From positions 62,001 to 126,000 of the forward strand of contig NZ_CP082966.1 in assembly GCF_019968605.1 (NCBI RefSeq): 64,000 nucleotides of DNA. Direction: 5' to 3'. Below the pieces are notes generated by a model that was not told where the DNA came from, searched no databases, and saw only the letters and a program-made list of their open reading frames with translations. Below are positions 44,679 through 53,509 of the stretch, piece by piece. Positions within the stretch are counted from its first letter, which is position 1; each line of letters starts with the position of its first letter. The position numbers and the translations under genes were made by a program. This DNA is from Polaribacter litorisediminis (GTDB lineage: Bacteria; Bacteroidota; Bacteroidia; Flavobacteriales; Flavobacteriaceae).

Positions 44679-44968
44679 TTATTAAAATGTTCTTCTTGTC
44701 TTTTGAGCGATTAATTCGAAAACAAAAGTCATCAACATAGCTTTCCCTTTTAAAATCGCATATTGATGAATTGGTCCTTTTTAAACCAATTTTTGTTCTA
44801 AATGGGATAAAGTATTTTGTCTCCTATATCTTCTACGAACTAGTTTGACGTACTAAAAACTACCGTTTATCTAAAGATTTGTCTCATTAATCGAAGTTTA
44901 ATTTCTAAGGTTTTAATCTTTTTTATCTTTATCCTGTAATCAAATAATCTAATTTTAAAACTCGTATT

Positions 44969-45463
44969 ATGTTTATTTTAAAAAATATATCAATCCTAAT
45001 TGTTCTGTTTACAGGTGTTTTTTCATTATCAAAAATTGAAAATACACCTCCAAAATCGAGTTTGAATTTAGAAAAAATTAATGTAGTTGAAATGCTCTCT
45101 GAACAAGAATTTCAATGCAGACCTTCATCCAAAATTATGTTTTATGTAGAAACAGCTTTGGTTAAAAAGTATCGAGGCGCTGCCACAATTAAGGCAAGTG
45201 TATATGTTTTAGATCGTGCTTCTGGTCAATCTAATTTGTTGGTTAGCGAAAATATTTTGGTGCCTTCACACAAAGACGCTTTTTTAACTTACGATACGGT
45301 AGGCAATGGTTCTGATAAAAAAGTGTTGTCAAATGGAGATAAAATAATAGGTAGCAATGCACAAACATCTTATTCTTTTAGCGAATTGATAAAGTATAAA
45401 GCTATTTATACAAGTTACTTAATAGCGACCAATAAATTATTAGACATTCAAAGAACAATTTAA
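44969..45463 (+). CDS. Secreted protein of unknown function
   Basis: A 164-residue protein with a signal-peptide-like start (NISILIVLFTGVFSLSKI). The soluble part (FYVETALVKKYRGAATIKASVYVLDRASGQSNLLVSENILVPSHKDAFLTYDT) looks beta-rich. No motif that I recognise. It stands alone between the IS-containing duplication and rsgA and is followed by a hairpin with a T run at 45484-45512. Probably periplasmic. Confidence 0.65.
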   Translation: MFILKNISILIVLFTGVFSLSKIENTPPKSSLNLEKINVVEMLSEQEFQCRPSSKIMFYVETALVKKYRGAATIKASVYVLDRASGQSNLLVSENILVPSHKDAFLTYDTVGNGSDKKVLSNGDKIIGSNAQTSYSFSELIKYKAIYTSYLIATNKLLDIQRTI

Positions 45464-45483
45464 TCGAATGCATAAATAGACCT

Positions 45484-45512
45484 AAAGCTTTGCAGAAACG
45501 TGAAGCTTTTTT
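45484..45512 (+). terminator. Terminator after the secreted protein gene
   Basis: AAAGCTT (45484-45490) pairs with AAGCTTT (45503-45509), followed by further T. The remaining gap 45513-45781 holds only AT-rich sequence; I see no gene or clear repeat there. Confidence 0.6.
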
Positions 45513-45781
45513 CATGTTTGCCTTTTTTTGATAGGAAAGTATGTTTCGCAAAGCGTCATGTTTAAGGCTTTTTACACCGAAAGTTATTTCATATTCGGAA
45601 TAGTTTATCGAGTTTCTAACTTCGCCTATTTGAGAGCTTCGAATTTTTTGTAACCTTCACTTCATAATCTTTTAATCGTTTCTTGTATTTATTTTTGTAT
45701 CGACATTTCTTATGTTTAATTTGGTTGTTGATTTCTAACGTATTCTTTCTAATTCAATTATAATTCTGCATCTTTGTTATA

Positions 45782-46747
45782 ATGATAGGAATCGTATATA
45801 AATCTACAGGAAGCTGGTATTTTGTAAAGTCTGCTGATGGAGAATTTCATCAATGTAGAATGAAAGGAAAACTTAGGTTAAAAGGAATTAAAAGCACCAA
45901 TCCAATTGCCGTTGGTGATAAGGTTGTATTCGACTTAGAAAAAAAGGGAGATGAGGAAACCGGAGTTATCAAAAAAATTTTAGATCGAGATAATTTTATT
46001 GTCAGAAAATCGGTAAATCTTTCTAAACAAACGCATATCATCGCTGCCAATATAGACCAGGTTTTTTTACTAATCACCATCAACAATCCGCCAACATTTA
46101 CCGCATTTATAGATCGGTTTTTGGTTTCTACTAGAGCTTACAGAATTGATACTATTTTAGTTTTTAATAAAATTGATTCCTATGAAATTGAAGAAAGAGC
46201 CGAAATTTTATATCTCAAAGATATTTACGAAGCCATTGGATACAGATGTATCGAAGTTTCTGCGACCGAAAATAAAAATATAGATAAAGTCAAAGAGTTA
46301 ATGTTGGGTAAAACGTCCATGTTTGTTGGTCATTCTGGGGTAGGTAAAACTACTTTGGTCAATACCATTGAGCCTAGTTTAAATTTAAAAACAAAAGAAA
46401 TTTCAGAGCAACACAAACAAGGGCAACATACAACAACCTTTGCAGAAATGTTCGATTTAAGTTTTGATGCTAGAATTATAGATACACCCGGCATTAAAGG
46501 GTTTGGAGTTGTGGATATCGATAAATATGAATTGGGAGATTATTTTCCAGAATTTTTTGCGTTGAAACAAGATTGTAAATTCAATAATTGTATCCATACA
46601 AAAGAGCCCAATTGTGCTGTAAAAGAAGCGTTAGAAGAAGATAAAATATCTTGGTCTCGTTACAAAAGTTATTTGCAAATTTTAAGTGGCGATGAAGAAA
46701 AAGAACATTTTAGAACCGATGTTTGGAACGAAGAAGATAATGAGTAA
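45782..46747 (+). CDS. rsgA: Ribosome small subunit GTPase RsgA
   Basis: A 321-residue circularly permuted GTPase. An OB-fold comes first (GIVYKSTGSWYFVKS), then G4 (VFNKID), G1 (GHSGVGKTTLVN) and G3 (DTPGIKGFG), and a zinc-binding end (DCKFNNCIHTKEPNCAVK). RsgA helps the late maturation of the 30S subunit and releases assembly factors. Length is normal. It is 3 bases upstream of dtd, and the next genes tatD and tcdA follow closely, making a four-gene housekeeping operon. Confidence 0.97.
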   Translation: MIGIVYKSTGSWYFVKSADGEFHQCRMKGKLRLKGIKSTNPIAVGDKVVFDLEKKGDEETGVIKKILDRDNFIVRKSVNLSKQTHIIAANIDQVFLLITINNPPTFTAFIDRFLVSTRAYRIDTILVFNKIDSYEIEERAEILYLKDIYEAIGYRCIEVSATENKNIDKVKELMLGKTSMFVGHSGVGKTTLVNTIEPSLNLKTKEISEQHKQGQHTTTFAEMFDLSFDARIIDTPGIKGFGVVDIDKYELGDYFPEFFALKQDCKFNNCIHTKEPNCAVKEALEEDKISWSRYKSYLQILSGDEEKEHFRTDVWNEEDNE

Positions 46748-46750
46748 AGA

Positions 46751-47203
46751 ATGAAAACCGTACTTCAAAGAGTCGCTAAGGCGAGCGTAACAATCAATCA
46801 AAATAAAATTGCCGATATTACAAATGGGATGCTTGTTTTAGTAGGAATTGTAAATGACGATGGGCAAGAAGATATTGATTTTTTAGTGCGAAAAATTGTA
46901 AATCTTCGAATTTTTAATGATGACAAAGAAGTAATGAATAGGTCATTAAAAGATACAGATGGAGAAGTAATTGTGGTCAGTCAGTTTACATTACATGCCT
47001 CCACAAAAAAAGGAAATAGGCCAAGTTATATAAAAGCAGCAAAACCAGAAATTGCCATTCCGTTGTATGAAAACTTTATTGAAACATTAGAAAAAGAATT
47101 GGGTAAAAAAGTGAAAACAGGCCAATTTGGCGCAGATATGAAAGTTGATTTAGTCAATGACGGTCCTGTTACAATTCTTATCGATTCAAAAAATAAAGAA
47201 TAA
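46751..47203 (+). CDS. dtd: D-aminoacyl-tRNA deacylase
   Basis: A 150-residue DTD protein which removes D-amino acids (and glycine wrongly placed on tRNA-Ala) from tRNAs. Both active-site motifs are present: SQFTLHAST and NDGPVTILID, the latter holding the cross-subunit Gly-Pro. Length and start MKTVLQRVAKASV are typical. Co-transcribed with rsgA. Cytoplasmic, expected to be a homodimer. Confidence 0.96.
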   Translation: MKTVLQRVAKASVTINQNKIADITNGMLVLVGIVNDDGQEDIDFLVRKIVNLRIFNDDKEVMNRSLKDTDGEVIVVSQFTLHASTKKGNRPSYIKAAKPEIAIPLYENFIETLEKELGKKVKTGQFGADMKVDLVNDGPVTILIDSKNKE

Positions 47204-47209
47204 TTTTTG

Positions 47210-47854
47210 ATGCTGTATTTTGACGTGCATACACATAGATTTTCTGCGGATAAGAAAGTTTTTTCTATCGTAAACAGGTACCCAAATTCAACAGATTTTT
47301 CGAAACCTTTTTCAATCGGAATCCATCCCTATTATCTTCATAAAGAAAATATTGAAATCGAACTTTTACAAGTAGCAGAAAAACTACAACATAAAAATTG
47401 TTTTGCCTTAGGAGAATGTGGCTTGGATAAAGGCATCAAGGTTGATTTTGAACTTCAGAAGTTTGTGTTTAAAAAACAGATTCAACTCTCAGAAAAATAT
47501 CAGAAACCACTCATTATTCATTGTGTAAAAGCTTTCCAAGAAATCATTGTTTTTAAGAACGAATTAAAACCAAAACAAACTTGGATTTTACATGGATTCA
47601 GTAAGAATTTACAAGTTGCGCAAAGTTTACTTAAAAATGGAATTATTTTATCAATTGGCGCAGCAAGTATCAAAAATAAAAAATTACAAGAAGTTTTGTT
47701 GCAAATACCGATCGATGCTATGTTCATAGAAACCGATGATGCTGGTTTTGAAGTTCTAGAAATTTATCAGAAAATAGCATTCTTAAAAAAAATGAAACTT
47801 GAAGAGCTTCAACAAAAAATAGAACATAATTTTAAACGTATTTTTAAAAGATGA
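47210..47854 (+). CDS. TatD-family metal-dependent hydrolase, short form
   Basis: About 214 residues, shorter than the usual 255-265 of TatD nucleases. It has the HxH metal motif in DVHTHRF, GECGLDKG, KPLIIHCVKAFQE and a late FIETDDAGFEV region. TatD proteins are metal-dependent DNases or phosphodiesterases. The short form lacks part of the usual loops and may have a narrower activity. I choose ATG 47210 over the TTG at 47207. Its stop overlaps the tcdA start by four bases (ATGA), indicating translational coupling. Confidence 0.85.
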   Translation: MLYFDVHTHRFSADKKVFSIVNRYPNSTDFSKPFSIGIHPYYLHKENIEIELLQVAEKLQHKNCFALGECGLDKGIKVDFELQKFVFKKQIQLSEKYQKPLIIHCVKAFQEIIVFKNELKPKQTWILHGFSKNLQVAQSLLKNGIILSIGAASIKNKKLQEVLLQIPIDAMFIETDDAGFEVLEIYQKIAFLKKMKLEELQQKIEHNFKRIFKR

Positions 47855-48567
47855 GATGGTTAGAGCGCACAGAATTATTGGTGCAAAAAGAAGGACTAGA
47901 TGCTTTAAAAAAAGCGAATATTCTAATAGTTGGTTTAGGTGGCGTTGGCTCTTATGCAGCGGAATTTATAGCAAGAGCAGGCGTACAAAAAATGACGATT
48001 GTAGATGGCGATTTTTTTGACGAAACGAATAAAAATAGGCAGTTACCAGCGTTAGATTCTACCATTGGTAAATCGAAGGCAAAGGTGTTGGCAGCAAGAT
48101 TAAAAGACATCAACAAAGATATTTCGCTGACAGTTTTAGAAGAATTTTTATCACCAGAAAGAGCCTACGAAATTGTTTCTAAAGAGTTCGATTATGTGTT
48201 AGATTGTATCGATAGCATTACACCAAAAGTAAATTTAATAGTGGCAGCAAGAAGAAAGAAAGTAAAGATAATTTCTTCGATGGGAGCAGGAGGAAAGTTA
48301 GATGCAACGAAAATTAAAGTAAAAGATATTAGCAAAACAAAAAATTGTAGCATGGCTAGAGTGTTGCGTAAAAGGTTGAAAGAAAGAAAAGTAGATAAGG
48401 GCGTAAAAGCTGTATATTCTGATGAAATGCAAATTTCAAAAAGTGTAAAAATTACAGATGGTACTAATTTCAAAAAGTCTTATTACGGCACTATTAGTTA
48501 TATACCAGCCGCTTTTGGCCTGCAAGCAGCAGCTCATGTTATTAATGTTTTGTTAAAAAAGCACTAG
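47851..48567 (+). CDS. tcdA: tRNA threonylcarbamoyladenosine dehydratase
   Basis: A 238-residue E1-like (ThiF/MoeB fold) protein. It has the ATP-binding loop GLGGVGSYAAEFIARAGV, IVDGDFFDETNKNRQ, and the family-specific SKTKNCSMARVLRKRLKERKV. TcdA (CsdL) uses ATP to cyclise t6A at position 37 of ANN-decoding tRNAs to ct6A. Length matches the family. It ends the rsgA-dtd-tatD-tcdA group. Confidence 0.93.
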   Translation: MRWLERTELLVQKEGLDALKKANILIVGLGGVGSYAAEFIARAGVQKMTIVDGDFFDETNKNRQLPALDSTIGKSKAKVLAARLKDINKDISLTVLEEFLSPERAYEIVSKEFDYVLDCIDSITPKVNLIVAARRKKVKIISSMGAGGKLDATKIKVKDISKTKNCSMARVLRKRLKERKVDKGVKAVYSDEMQISKSVKITDGTNFKKSYYGTISYIPAAFGLQAAAHVINVLLKKH

Positions 48568-48595
48568 ATAGTTTCCAGGGGAAATAAATTGATTG

Positions 48596-48603
48596 TATAT
48601 TTG
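48596..48603 (+). promoter_or_regulatory. -7 promoter element for the YceI lipoprotein gene
   Basis: TATATTTG matches TAnnTTTG 50 bases before the start codon. There is no clear TTG at the -33 distance. It fits separate transcription of the YceI and CDGSH pair. Confidence 0.4.
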
Positions 48604-48652
48604 TACCAGAATTAAAACTAACAAATTCAATTAAAACTAAAATCAAGTCAAA

Positions 48653-49291
48653 ATGAAAAAAATAATTTTAGCCCTAGTGGTTGTGGCATCAGTGTTAACT
48701 GCATGTAAAGGAGAGAAAAAAGAAAAAGTTGAAACTGAAAAAGCAAAAGTAGTAGATATAAACGTTGCAGATTTAGATAACGTAAATATCACAGAGTCTG
48801 TGTTAAATTGGAAAGGAACCAAGCCTGGAGGTGCTCATAACGGAACGGTATCTATTCAAAAAGGTGGATTATTATTAAACAATGGTACTTTGGTAGGAGG
48901 ACAGTTTACGTTTGATATGAATTCCATTAAAAATTTAGACATGGCTGGTGAAGAGGGCGCAGCGAAAATAGAAGGTCACTTAAAAGCTGCAGACTTTTTT
49001 GATGTAGCAACGTATCCAACTTCTAAATTTGTGATTACAAAGGTTGCAAAAGAAAACGGAAAATTATTAGTTACAGGTAATTTACAGATTAAAGATGTAA
49101 CTAAGAGCATTACAATTCCTGCAATGATTTCTACAGAAGGCGGGATTACTACATTTAAAAGCGAAACCTTTAATATCAACAGAGCAGATTTTAATGTAAA
49201 ATATGGTTCTAAATCATTTTTCGATAATTTAAAGGATAAATTTATTGATGATTTAATCGAAATGTCTTTTGAAGTAAAAACAAAAGCGTAA
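48653..49291 (+). CDS. YceI-family lipoprotein
   Basis: The 212-residue protein has a lipobox (VLTACKG) and, after a charged linker, a YceI-like lipocalin-type domain: VLNWKGTKPGGAHNGTVSIQKGG, GHLKAADFFDVATYPTSKFVITK, LQIKDVTKSITIPA, and NRADFNVKYGS. YceI domains hold isoprenoid-type or other hydrophobic ligands; precise role here unknown. It is followed 51 bases later by the tiny CDGSH protein gene, and a terminator closes the pair. Confidence 0.9.
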   Translation: MKKIILALVVVASVLTACKGEKKEKVETEKAKVVDINVADLDNVNITESVLNWKGTKPGGAHNGTVSIQKGGLLLNNGTLVGGQFTFDMNSIKNLDMAGEEGAAKIEGHLKAADFFDVATYPTSKFVITKVAKENGKLLVTGNLQIKDVTKSITIPAMISTEGGITTFKSETFNINRADFNVKYGSKSFFDNLKDKFIDDLIEMSFEVKTKA

Positions 49292-49342
49292 TTTGTACCC
49301 ACAAAAATTTATGCAATCATATTAACTTTAACAAACGAAAAA

Positions 49343-49432
49343 ATGAAAACTCAAAAAGCTGGTAGACCTTGTGGATGCGGAAATACACAAGACCCAAACG
49401 GGAACTGTGACGGATCACACGCAAACAAATAA
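49343..49432 (+). CDS. 29-residue mini CDGSH iron-sulfur peptide
   Basis: A tiny reading frame with a start, a stop and a strong terminator 20 bases downstream. It contains CGCGNTQDPNGNCDGSH: two Cys, then Cys and His in the CDGSH arrangement that binds a [2Fe-2S] cluster with three Cys and one His. Compared with the usual C-x-C-x2-(S/T)-x3-P-x-CDGSH, the spacing before the last Cys is one residue longer. Ordinary CDGSH (mitoNEET-type) domains need about 40 residues and dimerise. This one consists of little but the ligand loop. Binding is inferred, not shown. Confidence 0.75.
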   Translation: MKTQKAGRPCGCGNTQDPNGNCDGSHANK

Positions 49433-49451
49433 TAAATTTTAATTTATTTTT

Positions 49452-49485
49452 AAACCCAAAACTTTTAGTTTTGGGTTTTCTTTTT
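49452..49485 (+). terminator. Terminator of the YceI-CDGSH unit
   Basis: AAACCCAAAACT (49452-49463), loop TTT, and AGTTTTGGGTTT (49467-49478) form a perfect 12-bp stem followed by CTTTTTT. Confidence 0.88.
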
Positions 49486-49509
49486 TACATTGGTCTTTCA
49501 TAAAAAGCT

Positions 49510-51423
49510 ATGTTTAAAAAAAAGTTCCCCAAAATATTATTTATATTATTTCTCTATGCTTTTATTGGCTACTCTCAACGTGCAGATTTAAATGTATTCT
49601 CAATTCCTGCTGAATTAAAAGAAAATGCAAATGCTGTTGTTAGATACAATTCGATAGAAATTTTTATAGAAGATTTCGATGAAATGTTGGTTTCTGAAAA
49701 AATGATAGTCACTGTTTTTAATAAATTGGGCAATTCAGATGCAGCAATTGAAGAGCGTTATGATAATCATACAAAAATTACAAATCTCTCTGCGCTTATT
49801 TATGATGCTTTTGGAAACGAAATTAAAAAATTTAAAGAAAGAGATTTTTTAGATGTAAGTGCTGTAGATGGTGGAACCTTGTATTCGGATTCTAGAGTAA
49901 AATATGTGAATTATACACCAGTTTCATATCCTTACACATTGGTTTTTGAAAGCGAATATAAAACATCTACAACAGGTTTTATTCCAACTTGGTTTCCTGT
50001 AAATGGTTATTATGTTTCTGTTGAAAAAAGTAGTTATAAAATAAATAATCCAAAAAAAAATGCTTGGCGAAAAAAAGAAACTCATTTTGATAGTTTTAAA
50101 ATTGAGAAAACTGAAACGGAAACATCCTTAGAGTACGTTTTAAAAAATCAGCAAGCTTTAGAATATGAAAATAGCTCAATATCATCTAGAGATATTTTAC
50201 CAATACTTAAAGTAGCTTTGAATAAATTTAGTTTAGATGGTGTTCATGGCGAGTTCACAAACTGGCTAGAGTTTGGTAAATGGATGCATGAAGCACTCAT
50301 AAAAAATCAAGATATTATAGACGAAAAAACGAAAATTAAAATATTAGAATTAGTAGAAGGAGTCACAGACCCGATTGAAAAAGCCAAAATTGTGTATGCT
50401 TATATGCAAAATAAAACACGTTATATTAGTGTTCAAGTTGGTATTGGTGGTTGGCAACCTATTGCGGCTAATATAGTAGATGAAGTTGGTTATGGAGATT
50501 GTAAAGGATTAACAAATTACACAAAAGCTTTGTTAGATGTTGTAGGTGTTTCCTCTTATTTTACGTTGGTTTATGCTGATGAAAAAAGAAATATAGATAA
50601 AGATTTTTCATCTTTTCAGGGAAATCATGCAATTTTAAACATCCCAAATAAAGAAAAAGATATTTGGTTAGAATGCACAAGCCAAACAATGCCATTTGGT
50701 TTTTTAGGCGATTTTACGGATGATAGAGATGTTTTAGTAGTAAAACCTGAAGGTGGTTTTATTAAAAGAACAGCTATTTATAAAGATGAAATTAACCTTC
50801 AAACAACACTTGCTAAAATTGAACTAACTCCAAAAGGTAATGTGATTGCTTCTCTAAATAGGGTTTCTAAAGGTTTGCAATATGATGATAAATCATACCT
50901 GGATACTTTTACAGAAGAGGAGTTGATAAAAAATTATAAATCTAGAACTTGGAGTTATAATAATAATTTAGAAATAAACTCTCATCATTTAACAAATGAT
51001 AAAGAAAATATTGTTTTCACAGAAAATTTAGAAGTTTCCATTGCAAATTATGCCGCTGTAAATGATACTGAATATTTATTTAGAGTAAATATTTTTAATG
51101 CAGAAAATGAGGTGCCAAAAAGATATAGAGATAGAAATTTACCCTTAAAAATTAGCAGTGGCTATAAAGATGTAGATGAATATATTATTAAATTTCCTGA
51201 AAATTATACATTAAATTATACTCCAGAAAATAAAGAATTAGCTACCAAATTCGGAACGTATAAAATCAGCTTTAAAATTAAAGATGAACGCACACTTTCA
51301 TACAAAAAAGAGATTGTAATTAAAGAAGGGGTGTATCCAAAAGAAGATTATACAAAGTATAGAAGTTTTAGAAGAAGTATCGCAAAAGCAGAAAATTTAA
51401 GAGTAGCACTCACAAAAAAATAA
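49510..51423 (+). CDS. DUF3857/transglutaminase-like periplasmic protein with intact Cys-His
   Basis: A 637-residue exported protein (signal ending YSQ). It has an N-terminal DUF3857 beta domain and a transglutaminase/papain-like core: YGDCKGLTNYTKALLDVVGV (Cys331), then GNHAILNI (His373) and WLECTSQTMPFG. A C-terminal beta domain follows. The core has the Cys and His of a working thiol enzyme, so it could act as protease or amidase. Natural substrates are unknown to me. It is 10 bases upstream of a paralogue which lacks these residues, so the two are probably co-expressed and may associate. Confidence 0.85.
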   Translation: MFKKKFPKILFILFLYAFIGYSQRADLNVFSIPAELKENANAVVRYNSIEIFIEDFDEMLVSEKMIVTVFNKLGNSDAAIEERYDNHTKITNLSALIYDAFGNEIKKFKERDFLDVSAVDGGTLYSDSRVKYVNYTPVSYPYTLVFESEYKTSTTGFIPTWFPVNGYYVSVEKSSYKINNPKKNAWRKKETHFDSFKIEKTETETSLEYVLKNQQALEYENSSISSRDILPILKVALNKFSLDGVHGEFTNWLEFGKWMHEALIKNQDIIDEKTKIKILELVEGVTDPIEKAKIVYAYMQNKTRYISVQVGIGGWQPIAANIVDEVGYGDCKGLTNYTKALLDVVGVSSYFTLVYADEKRNIDKDFSSFQGNHAILNIPNKEKDIWLECTSQTMPFGFLGDFTDDRDVLVVKPEGGFIKRTAIYKDEINLQTTLAKIELTPKGNVIASLNRVSKGLQYDDKSYLDTFTEEELIKNYKSRTWSYNNNLEINSHHLTNDKENIVFTENLEVSIANYAAVNDTEYLFRVNIFNAENEVPKRYRDRNLPLKISSGYKDVDEYIIKFPENYTLNYTPENKELATKFGTYKISFKIKDERTLSYKKEIVIKEGVYPKEDYTKYRSFRRSIAKAENLRVALTKK

Positions 51424-51433
51424 TTTATAAAAA

Positions 51434-53473
51434 ATGAAAAATATTGTTCTATTTATTGCACTATTTTGTCAAATATCAATAGTTGCACAAAACTATAAGT
51501 TTGGTAAAGTTTCTAAAGAAGAAGTAGAGGAGAAATTTTACCCTTTAGATTCTACTGCAGATGCAGCATATTTATACAAACAGAGAAGAACGTATTATAA
51601 CTATAATAATAATTCTGGTTTCGAAATTGTTACAGAAGTTCATATAAGAATAAAATTATACACTACAGAAGGTTTTAATTATGCAACATTTAAACTGCCT
51701 TATGTAAATCCAGAAGATGGAGAATCTGAAAATATTAGTTCGATAAAAGCTTATACGTATAACCTCAACGAAAAAGGAAAGGTAGATGATGATAAACTTT
51801 CTAATAAAGATATTTTTGATGAAAAAGTAAACAAGTTTAGGCACGTAAAAACAATTACAATGCCTAACTTAAAAGAAGGCTCTGTTATTGAGTTAGAATA
51901 TACAATGACTTCTCCATATACAGATTATGTAGACGATTTACAGTTTCAATATGGCATTCCTGTTAAAAAATTATTAGTTACTATAGAAACTCCTGAGTGG
52001 TTGGTTTTTGCTAAAAAGAATAAAGGGTATTATTTAATCACACCACAAGAATCTTCCAGAAATGGAAGCATAACTTTTAGAAATAAAGTAAGAACAACAA
52101 CTAGACAGGTTGGAAGTGGACGTGGAGGGACAACAATGAGCACCTCTTATGAAAATACAAACCAAGACCTTGCTTATAATATCTCTAAATTTGAAGGAGA
52201 AAATATACCACCTTTAAAAAATAACGAACCTTTTGTTAGTAACGCAAATAATTATAGAGGAGCTGTTACATATGAATTAGTTGGCACAAGATTTCCAAAT
52301 TCACTACCTAAAAATTTTTCCAAATCTTGGGATGATGTTAGCAAGCAAATTTATAAATCTAGCAGTTTTGGTGAAGAGTTAGAAAAATCAAACTATTTTA
52401 AAGAAGATATAAAACCGCTCTTAGCTAATGCAAAATCAGATGCAGAAAAATTAGCTAATATTTTCCAGTTTGTAAAAGCAAATGTAAAATGGAATGGTTA
52501 CTACAGCAAATATACAGATGAAGGTGTAAGAAAAGCGTATAAAGATAAAACAGGGAATGCCGCTGAAATTAATTTAATATTAACCTCTATGTTACGTGAA
52601 GCCGGCTTAAATTCCAATCCTGTTTTAGTAAGCTCTAAAGGAAATGGAATTCCAATGTTTCCAACAATAAAAGGGTTTGATTATGTTATTTCTATAGTGC
52701 AATTTCCAGATAATTCGTATGTTTTATTAGATGCTACAGAGCCATACAGCATGCCTAATATTTTACCTGAAAGAGCCATAAATTGGAATGGAAGAATTGT
52801 TACAAAAACAGGTGAATCTGCTTGGGTAAAGTTGTCACCATCTAAATATGCATCAACAGAAAATATGGCATTGGTTAAAATTTCTGATGATTTGATGGTC
52901 AATGGTGTTATTAGATCAAAGTATGAGAATTCAAGTGCATTAAACTTTAGGAAAAATAAAAATCATATTAAAGATGAAGAATTAAAAGAAAAATATGAAG
53001 AAAACAATAATTTAGAAGTAGAAGATTTTAAAATTGTTAATCAAGAAGATTTAAACAAAGCAGTTATTCGAAATGTAAAATTTGTAAGTGAGGATTTATT
53101 AGAAAGAATTGGAAATAAAATTTATATAGAACCTTCTCTTTTTTTAACCAAGAGAATAAATCCTTTCAAATTAGATGAACGAAAATTCCCTGTAGATTTT
53201 GTAACAGCTTGGAAAAATGAAAACAAAATAACAATTCAAATCCCAAAAGGGTATGCAGTAGAAAGTCTTCCAGAATCTTTAGCAATTGCGTTGCCAGATA
53301 ATTTGGGTGTTTTTAAATATCAAGTGATGCAAAGTGGAAATAAAATAAAAACAATATCTAGTTTAGAGTTTAATGCATCTATAATTCCACCTCAATATTA
53401 TTCTTTTCTAAAAGATTTTTACGGTAAAATAGTTGATAAAGAAAGTGAGAAAATAGTTTTAATAAAAAGCTAA
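51434..53473 (+). CDS. DUF3857/transglutaminase-like protein with degenerate active site
   Basis: A 679-residue exported paralogue of its neighbour (signal peptide ending ISIVAQ), with the same DUF3857 plus transglutaminase-like layout. The active-site segment reads KTGNAAEINLILTSMLREAGL with Ala376 where the neighbour has Cys, and FDYVISIVQ with Tyr417 where it has His. It should therefore be catalytically inactive and serve as a binding or partner protein. A terminator follows immediately. Confidence 0.85.
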   Translation: MKNIVLFIALFCQISIVAQNYKFGKVSKEEVEEKFYPLDSTADAAYLYKQRRTYYNYNNNSGFEIVTEVHIRIKLYTTEGFNYATFKLPYVNPEDGESENISSIKAYTYNLNEKGKVDDDKLSNKDIFDEKVNKFRHVKTITMPNLKEGSVIELEYTMTSPYTDYVDDLQFQYGIPVKKLLVTIETPEWLVFAKKNKGYYLITPQESSRNGSITFRNKVRTTTRQVGSGRGGTTMSTSYENTNQDLAYNISKFEGENIPPLKNNEPFVSNANNYRGAVTYELVGTRFPNSLPKNFSKSWDDVSKQIYKSSSFGEELEKSNYFKEDIKPLLANAKSDAEKLANIFQFVKANVKWNGYYSKYTDEGVRKAYKDKTGNAAEINLILTSMLREAGLNSNPVLVSSKGNGIPMFPTIKGFDYVISIVQFPDNSYVLLDATEPYSMPNILPERAINWNGRIVTKTGESAWVKLSPSKYASTENMALVKISDDLMVNGVIRSKYENSSALNFRKNKNHIKDEELKEKYEENNNLEVEDFKIVNQEDLNKAVIRNVKFVSEDLLERIGNKIYIEPSLFLTKRINPFKLDERKFPVDFVTAWKNENKITIQIPKGYAVESLPESLAIALPDNLGVFKYQVMQSGNKIKTISSLEFNASIIPPQYYSFLKDFYGKIVDKESEKIVLIKS

Positions 53474-53480
53474 TTATAAA

Positions 53481-53509
53481 AAAACCTCAAATTAAAAATT
53501 TGAGGTTTT
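53481..53509. terminator. Bidirectional terminator between convergent genes
   Basis: AAAACCTCAAATT (53481-53493) and AATTTGAGGTTTT (53497-53509) form a 13-bp perfect stem with A runs on the left and T runs on the right. It can serve both the DUF3857 gene and the convergent Lrp gene, whose stop codon it touches. Confidence 0.85.

Larger units (their letters stand above)
43147..44790. repeat. Tandem duplication, copy B, interrupted by an IS
   Basis: Copy B matches copy A from 43147 up to 43510 and resumes at 44679 through 44790. Removing 1168 bp of IS plus one 7-bp target copy restores the same length as copy A. Substitutions relative to copy A show that the duplication is not very recent. From 44791 to 44968 I see no gene or further repeat. 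Confidence 0.88.
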
